NCBI GenBank assembly: GCA_903909925.1
Contig: CAIVXR010000093.1
Location: 1-9,384, forward strand
Reading direction: 5' to 3'
DNA from: an uncultured beta proteobacterium
Lineage (GTDB): Bacteria > Pseudomonadota > Gammaproteobacteria > Burkholderiales > Burkholderiaceae
Length of the DNA: 9,384 bases
The notes under the pieces were generated by a model that worked only from the letters and a program-made list of their open reading frames with translations, was not told where the DNA came from and searched no databases. Each line of letters opens with the position of its first letter. Within the stretch, counting starts at the first letter, position 1. The translations under genes and the position numbers were made by a program. Below, in pieces: positions 4,488 through 9,384 of this stretch.

Positions 4488-7400
4488 CAAAAACCCAAAG
4501 CAATCCCAAAGCCTGTGCCTGCTTCCAACACCTCGCGCAGGCTGGAGATCCGCTTTCCGGAAGAATTACCTGTCTCCGGTCAAAGGCAAATCATCAAGGA
4601 TGCCTTGCAGGGCAACCAAGTAGTGATTGTTTGTGGAGAGACCGGCTCCGGTAAGACTACCCAGCTACCCAAAATCTGTTTAGACCTTGGTAGAGGCACT
4701 ATTAACGGCGGTAAGCTGATTGGCCATACCCAGCCTCGCCGGATAGCAGCGACTGCCACAGCCAAGAGAATTGCCCAAGAGTTAGGCTCACCGATTGGCC
4801 AAGATGTGGGCTATCAAGTCCGCTTTGCAGATAAGAGCAGCCAAACAGCCTCGATCAAGCTCATGACTGATGGCATCTTGCTGGCAGAGACGCAACGTGA
4901 CCCCCAGCTTAAAGCCTATGACACCCTCATCATCGATGAAGCGCATGAACGCAGCCTGAACATTGATTTTCTATTGGGTTATCTAAGACAACTACTGCCG
5001 AAGCGGCCAGATCTTAAGCTCATCATTACTTCAGCCACAATTGATGCTCAGCGTTTTGCTGAGCACTTTGCGATTAATGGCAAAGTAGCCCCTGTGATTG
5101 AAGTAAGCGGGCGACTATTTCCAGTAGAGCAGCGGTATTGTCCGCTGGAGCCCGATCCTAAACCCGATGGCAAAAAAGAATCCAAAGCCGTAAAAGAAAT
5201 CCCCGAAACAGTCGCAGAAGAAATCGCTAATGTTTGGCGTGAGGGGGCATCCGGCGCTGGAGATGTCTTGGTATTTTTGCCAGGTGAGCGCGAGATTCGG
5301 GATTGTGCAGAGGCGCTGCGTAAAGATCATGTTCTGCAGCAACGCTTTCATCCAGAAATTCTCAGCTTGTTTGCCCGTCAATCTGTGGCCGAGCAAGAAA
5401 GGGTCTTTAGCCCAGGTAATGGCCGTCGCATCATTCTGACTACTAACGTTGCCGAAACCTCCTTAACCGTACCCAATATTCGTTATGTCATTGATAGTGG
5501 TTTAGCCAGAGTTAAGCGCTACTCGTATCGCAATAAAGTAGAGCAATTGCAAATCGAGCCTATTTCGCAAGCAGCGGCAAATCAAAGAGCAGGACGCTGC
5601 GGCCGGGTATCAGATGGTATTTGTATTCGTTTGTATAGCGAACTTGATTACCAAAGCCGCCCTAAATTTACCGATCCAGAAATTCTGCGTAGTTCCTTAG
5701 CAGCAGTGCTGCTGCGAATGAGTTCTCTGCGCTTACCAAAGATTCAGCATTTCCCCTTTATTGATAAGCCACTCGGTAGAGCCATTACAGATGGGGTGCA
5801 ACTGCTTGATGAGTTAGGCGCAATCGAGTTTGATGAAGCTAATACTGCTGATAGCAAAGATATTAACAATAGCTTTAAGCTCACGGCAATTGGGAAACAG
5901 TTAGCTGACCTACCACTTGATCCGCGGATTGGCAGAATGTTATTGGCAGCTAAAGAGCAAAATGCCTTAAGAGAAGTCACCATCATCGCCTCGGCCTTAG
6001 CAACGCAAGATCCACGCGAGCGACCTATGGATCAGGCTGCAGCAGCAGACCAAGCGCATCTCCAGTTTGCCGATGAACGCTCTGAGTTTCTCAGTTTTGT
6101 AAAGCTGTGGGATTGGCATCAAGATGCCTTGCGACATAAGCATAGTAATCGTCAATTGGAAAATTTATGTAGAAGTAAATTCTTATCACCTCGCCGTTTA
6201 CGCGAGTGGCGAGATGTGCATGGGCAACTACACGCCATGCTTGCTGAAAAGGGCTGGAAAGAAAATGGCCTCGCAGCTACTTATGAGCAAGTCCATTTAT
6301 CTTTGCTTACCGGTCTATTGGGCTATGTTGCTAAAAAAGAAGAGGATGAAAAGTCTCAAGATCGCAATAGTAAGACCGGGGGTTACGTAGGTGCCCGTGG
6401 TATTCGCCCATTTATTTGGCCAGGCTCCACGATTGGTAAAAAAGCGGGTGCTTGGATATTGGCCGGTGAACTGCAAGAAACCAATCGCATGTATGCGCGC
6501 ACGATTGCCAAGATTGAGCCGCAATGGGTGGAGAAGGTTGCGGCGCATCGCCTCATCACATCTTTAAGTGACCCCTTTTGGGATCATCGTCAAGGCGAAG
6601 TCATGGCGTTTGAACGTGGCACCCTATATGGATTACCTATCTATCATGGCAGACGAGTTCGCTATGAACCTCATAATAGTGAAGAAGCCAGAAACTTATT
6701 CATTAGCCAAGCCTTAGTTCAAGAAGAAATGTTTGGCCGCATGGATACGCCCGCGTTGTATCGTGAAACCGAAGCTGACGCCAAGAAAAAATATCCCGGG
6801 CTTTTTGGGTTCTTCTGGCATAACTGTCGCCTCATTAAAGAAATCGAAGCGCTAGAACATCGCTCACGTCGTCCAGATGTTTTGGTAGACGATGAATTAT
6901 TGTTTGCTTTCTATGAGTCACGTATTCCGAAAGAGGTCTGTAATCGCGAGGATCTCAAGGCCTGGTTCAAGAAATCACCCGATCTGGACCAGCAGTTAAG
7001 GTTAGAAAAAGCAGATTTAATGCGTCATGAGGCTGCCGGTATTACGGTAGATCGCTATCCAAAGAAAATGCTTGTTGGGGGTGCAGACTTAAATCTTACC
7101 TATCACTTTGAGCCTGGTAGCCCGAAGGATGGCGTTACTTTGGTAGTGCCGCTCACGCAACTGAATCAAGTGGATGGCCGCCGCTGTGAATGGCTAGTAC
7201 CTGGTATGTGCGAAGAGAAGGTTCTTTTACTTCTTAAGTCTTTGCCACAAAAACTCCGCCGTCATTGTGTGCCTCTACCTGACTATGCGAAGTCATTTTT
7301 AGAGCGCAAGCTAGAAGAGAAAAAATTTGGAGTGGGAGACTTTTTAGATAGCTTGATTGGCGATATTCGTAAAGAGCGTGGCTTAGAAATTAAGCGCACT

Positions 7401-8501
7401 GACTTTAGACCTGAGTCTTTGCCACTGCATTCATCCATGAACTTTAGGCTGATAGATGAGCATGGTCGTCAACTTGAAGTCGAAAGAAATCTGGCGCGCC
7501 TTCGTTCTGAACATGGAGAAACCGCCCGTAGTGCCTTCCAGGCTATTGCTCAAGAGACTGCACAAGCGGAGTTAGGCGCTGAGTTTCCTAAAGCAGGAGG
7601 CGTTCAATCTATCCAAAAGGCTCGCTCAGTTGAGCAGGGCGGCTATCGCTCTTGGGACTTTGGTGAGTTACCAGAAACTCTAGAAATTCAGAAGGGCAAT
7701 AAAACCTTATTTGGGTACCCTGCATTGGTTGACCGAGGCGACTATAGTGACCTGGAGGTATTTGATGATCTACTAGAAGCCAGAAAGCAGCATCACTTAG
7801 GATTGCGCCGCTTATTTTCACTAAGCAATAAAGACACACTGAAAGCGCTGCAAAAACAATTACCTGGTATTCGAGAACTAGGACTACTTTTTATTAATAT
7901 TGGTTCGGTAGATGGATTAATCGAGCAAATTCTCAACCTCGCCCTTGAGCGTGCATTTATGAGTGAGCCATTGCCAGTCAATGCAGAGCAATTTACAGAG
8001 CGTTTACAAGCTGGCAAACCCCGATTGGCACTGATTGCTCAAGAGATCTCGCGCCATGCCTTAAATGCATTACAAGCCCATGCTGACCTCCAGAAAAAGA
8101 TGGCTAGTGCAAAAGCATCTTCAGCAACAGCCTATGCAGATATGCAAACCCAAATACAAGCTTTGATATTCCCTCATTTTGTAGCCCAAGTTCCCTATGG
8201 GCAGCTGGTGCACTTGCCGCGTTATTTAAAAGCCGTTGCCATGAGAATTGATAAGTTGCGCTCTAATCCTAGCCGTGATGCGCAATGTCAAAAAGATTGG
8301 GAGTCAGTTGCCAGACCGTGGCAAAAGTTATTGCAAGGAAGCAAGGGCTCGGCCTCTTACGCCATGACTGAGGATCAAGCTTTGCAGGATTTCCGGTGGC
8401 AATTGGAGGAGTTGAGGGTGGCTTTATATGCCCAAGAACTCAAAACACCAACCCCCATGTCCCTAAAGCGACTGGAAAAGGTTTTAGCTAGCTTGCGCTA
8501 A
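4467..8501 (+). CDS. hrpA: ATP-dependent RNA helicase HrpA (DEAH box)
   Basis: This is a full-length DEAH/RHA-type RNA helicase of 1344 residues (E. coli HrpA 1300). RecA domain 1 has Walker A GETGSGKT (residues 57-64), motif Ia TQPRR (88-92), DEAH (157-160) and SAT (189-191). RecA domain 2 has VLVFLPGEREI (267-277), motif V TTNVAETSL (325-333) and motif VI QRAGRCGR (373-380). Then come the HA2 helical region (about 435-520), the OB-fold segment (about 608-690) and the long C-terminal DUF3418 region (about 700-1340) that marks HrpA rather than HrpB. Family members unwind RNA and act in mRNA processing and in rescue of stalled or collided ribosomes. The start is uncertain: the GTG at 4467 has only AGG touching it, and a GTG at 4515 (residue 17) would also keep all domains. 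An in-frame TGA at 4452 limits extension. Its promoter would have to lie in argA coding sequence. Confidence 0.95.
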   Translation: MQEPINQQKPKAIPKPVPASNTSRRLEIRFPEELPVSGQRQIIKDALQGNQVVIVCGETGSGKTTQLPKICLDLGRGTINGGKLIGHTQPRRIAATATAKRIAQELGSPIGQDVGYQVRFADKSSQTASIKLMTDGILLAETQRDPQLKAYDTLIIDEAHERSLNIDFLLGYLRQLLPKRPDLKLIITSATIDAQRFAEHFAINGKVAPVIEVSGRLFPVEQRYCPLEPDPKPDGKKESKAVKEIPETVAEEIANVWREGASGAGDVLVFLPGEREIRDCAEALRKDHVLQQRFHPEILSLFARQSVAEQERVFSPGNGRRIILTTNVAETSLTVPNIRYVIDSGLARVKRYSYRNKVEQLQIEPISQAAANQRAGRCGRVSDGICIRLYSELDYQSRPKFTDPEILRSSLAAVLLRMSSLRLPKIQHFPFIDKPLGRAITDGVQLLDELGAIEFDEANTADSKDINNSFKLTAIGKQLADLPLDPRIGRMLLAAKEQNALREVTIIASALATQDPRERPMDQAAAADQAHLQFADERSEFLSFVKLWDWHQDALRHKHSNRQLENLCRSKFLSPRRLREWRDVHGQLHAMLAEKGWKENGLAATYEQVHLSLLTGLLGYVAKKEEDEKSQDRNSKTGGYVGARGIRPFIWPGSTIGKKAGAWILAGELQETNRMYARTIAKIEPQWVEKVAAHRLITSLSDPFWDHRQGEVMAFERGTLYGLPIYHGRRVRYEPHNSEEARNLFISQALVQEEMFGRMDTPALYRETEADAKKKYPGLFGFFWHNCRLIKEIEALEHRSRRPDVLVDDELLFAFYESRIPKEVCNREDLKAWFKKSPDLDQQLRLEKADLMRHEAAGITVDRYPKKMLVGGADLNLTYHFEPGSPKDGVTLVVPLTQLNQVDGRRCEWLVPGMCEEKVLLLLKSLPQKLRRHCVPLPDYAKSFLERKLEEKKFGVGDFLDSLIGDIRKERGLEIKRTDFRPESLPLHSSMNFRLIDEHGRQLEVERNLARLRSEHGETARSAFQAIAQETAQAELGAEFPKAGGVQSIQKARSVEQGGYRSWDFGELPETLEIQKGNKTLFGYPALVDRGDYSDLEVFDDLLEARKQHHLGLRRLFSLSNKDTLKALQKQLPGIRELGLLFINIGSVDGLIEQILNLALERAFMSEPLPVNAEQFTERLQAGKPRLALIAQEISRHALNALQAHADLQKKMASAKASSATAYADMQTQIQALIFPHFVAQVPYGQLVHLPRYLKAVAMRIDKLRSNPSRDAQCQKDWESVARPWQKLLQGSKGSASYAMTEDQALQDFRWQLEELRVALYAQELKTPTPMSLKRLEKVLASLR

Positions 8502-8508
8502 GTCAAAT

Positions 8509-8535
8509 CCATCAGACCTTAGAGGTCTTTGATGG
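8509..8535 (+). terminator. hairpin after hrpA, possible terminator without T-tract
   Basis: CCATCA (8509-8514) and GACC (8515-8518) pair with GGTC (8524-8527) and TGATGG (8530-8535), with a TT bulge and the loop TTAGA. It starts 7 nt after the hrpA stop. No T-run follows, so intrinsic termination is doubtful. It may instead protect the mRNA 3' end or act as a rho-assisted stop. Confidence 0.4.
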
Positions 8536-8536
8536 G

Positions 8537-8561
8537 TCCCTCATTGCTTACAATAGAGGGA
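8537..8561 (+). promoter_or_regulatory. hairpin covering the start region of the beta-propeller gene
   Basis: TCCCTC (8537-8542) plus ATTG (8543-8546) pair with CAAT (8551-8554) and GAGGGA (8556-8561), with loop CTTA and one bulged A. The right arm contains the purine-rich AGAGGG directly before the ATG and includes the A of that ATG, so in RNA the hairpin would hide the start region. The same stretch contains TACAAT (8549-8554), a 5/6 match to a -10 box, which would instead put +1 at about the ATG. The two readings are alternatives. Confidence 0.35.
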
Positions 8562-9384
8562 TGCACACATTTATTACGATTAGAGGTTTTAGCAATATTG
8601 CGACAGCCTCTATATTGACTCTATCTTTAGCAAGCCACTTTGCCATTGCACAAACTGCTGCAGTAGTAAATTCTGGAGCTTATCAGCCAAAAATAGCAGT
8701 GATTCTGAATTCGGGTGAAGCATCGGTGAGTTTGATTGATATGCCAAGTCGCCAGGTGATCAAAACCATTCCTGTTGGTAAAGAGCCCCATCATTTGATG
8801 ATGACCCCAGACGAGAAAACATTATTAATTGCCAATGCTGCTGGCAATGATGTGGTTTTGATGAATCCAAGTACCGGAGAATTAACCGGGAAAATTCCAA
8901 ACATTATTGATCCCTATCAAATTGGATATTCACCAAATCACAAATGGTTTGTGGCAAACGGTAATCGTTTAGACCGGGTAGATATTTATGCTGCTAATGG
9001 CGCTGATCTCAAGCTGGCTAAAACAGTCAAGTTAGCAAAGACACCAAGTCATATTGCATTTACAGCAGATAGCAAAATTGCCTTCATTACACTGCAGGAC
9101 TCCAGCGAGTTAGCGGCAATCGATCTTGAAACACAAAAAGTGCTGTGGATGATGCCTACAGGCAAAGTTCCTGCCGGCTTATGGATGACTCCAGGAGATC
9201 AGTATTTATTAGTAGGTATTACTGGTGACGATTATGTTCAGGTGATTGATTGGAAGGCGCGCAAGGAAGTCAAGCGCATTCCTACAGGCAAGGGCGCTCA
9301 TAACTTTCGTCCGTTGGGTGATAAGAAGCATGTATTTGTGAGTAACCGCATCGCATCCTCCATCAGCCTCGTCAATATGCAAAC
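8561..9384 (+). CDS. exported YVTN/YncE-type beta-propeller repeat protein (3' end outside window)
   Basis: The frame is open from the ATG to the window edge: 274 codons plus two bases, with no stop. Residues 1-30 look like a Sec signal peptide, with a short basic start (R8), a hydrophobic core (about 13-30), and an AIA cleavage site before Q31. The mature part shows repeated blades typical of YVTN/YncE propellers: an I-P-V/T-G-K element followed by a T-P-D/G turn, L-L-hydrophobic strands, and an outer strand ending V-x-D/N. Examples are TIPVGKEPHHLMMTPDEKTL (69-88), ATGs aside; VPAGLWMTPGDQYLLV (203-218); and RIPTGKGAHNFRPLGD (239-254). It should be periplasmic. Related proteins include lactonase-like and cofactor- or metal-linked propellers, and nothing here shows which applies. 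The start is supported by the signal peptide. The ribosome site is poorly placed (AGAGGG touching the ATG). Upstream is hrpA on the same strand, 59 bp away. Confidence 0.8.
   Translation, partial: MHTFITIRGFSNIATASILTLSLASHFAIAQTAAVVNSGAYQPKIAVILNSGEASVSLIDMPSRQVIKTIPVGKEPHHLMMTPDEKTLLIANAAGNDVVLMNPSTGELTGKIPNIIDPYQIGYSPNHKWFVANGNRLDRVDIYAANGADLKLAKTVKLAKTPSHIAFTADSKIAFITLQDSSELAAIDLETQKVLWMMPTGKVPAGLWMTPGDQYLLVGITGDDYVQVIDWKARKEVKRIPTGKGAHNFRPLGDKKHVFVSNRIASSISLVNMQ

Noticed and set aside
4467..8501. Possibility that the large helicase is HrpB or a fusion of unrelated parts.
   Set aside because: The size, helicase motif spelling and long DUF3418-like C-terminus fit HrpA; the frame is unbroken, and the length excess over E. 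coli HrpA is small.
1..9384. Defence system, prophage, insertion sequence or CRISPR array.
   Set aside because: All long frames are housekeeping genes; no transposase, integrase, spaced direct repeats or terminal inverted repeats were seen.

Overview
The window reads as ordinary chromosomal DNA of a betaproteobacterium. The best guess is the family Burkholderiaceae, with a Polynucleobacter-like genome: moderate GC, compact spacing, and proteins that line up by eye with E. coli counterparts. This placement is an inference from protein character and gene content, not from a database search. No mobile element, CRISPR array, tRNA, rRNA or sign of recent transfer was seen.

Layout from left to right. 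The window opens inside rlmB (23S rRNA 2'-O-methyltransferase, 3' part only), followed 19 bases later by a 60-residue DUF2892 membrane protein. A rho-independent terminator for this rightward unit lies inside the last codons of the convergent transaldolase gene tal. tal (leftward) and rpiA (rightward) are divergent across 113 bp; both encode enzymes of the non-oxidative pentose phosphate pathway. After rpiA comes a 260-bp gap. It is not empty: its minus strand carries a well-formed sigma70-type promoter, a run of five small stem-loops and a strong intrinsic terminator. Together these describe an unannotated small RNA of about 158 nt, the most interesting item here. Its terminator hairpin also ends rpiA from the other side.

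Next are two leftward genes 23 bp apart: argA (N-acetylglutamate synthase, first step of arginine synthesis) and, downstream of it, a YggX-family Fe(II)-trafficking / oxidative damage protection protein. argA has a perfect TATAAT placed so close to its ATG that its mRNA may be leaderless. That promoter overlaps the first codons of hrpA, a large DEAH-box RNA helicase gene running rightward over 4 kb. After hrpA come two tandem hairpins and then the start of an exported YVTN-type beta-propeller protein, which runs off the right edge and has no stop in the window.

The protein-coding genes are all familiar housekeeping types. What is new or uncertain sits between them: the candidate small RNA, a shared bidirectional terminator, a terminator inside a coding end, a probable leaderless promoter, and a hairpin covering the start of the beta-propeller gene.
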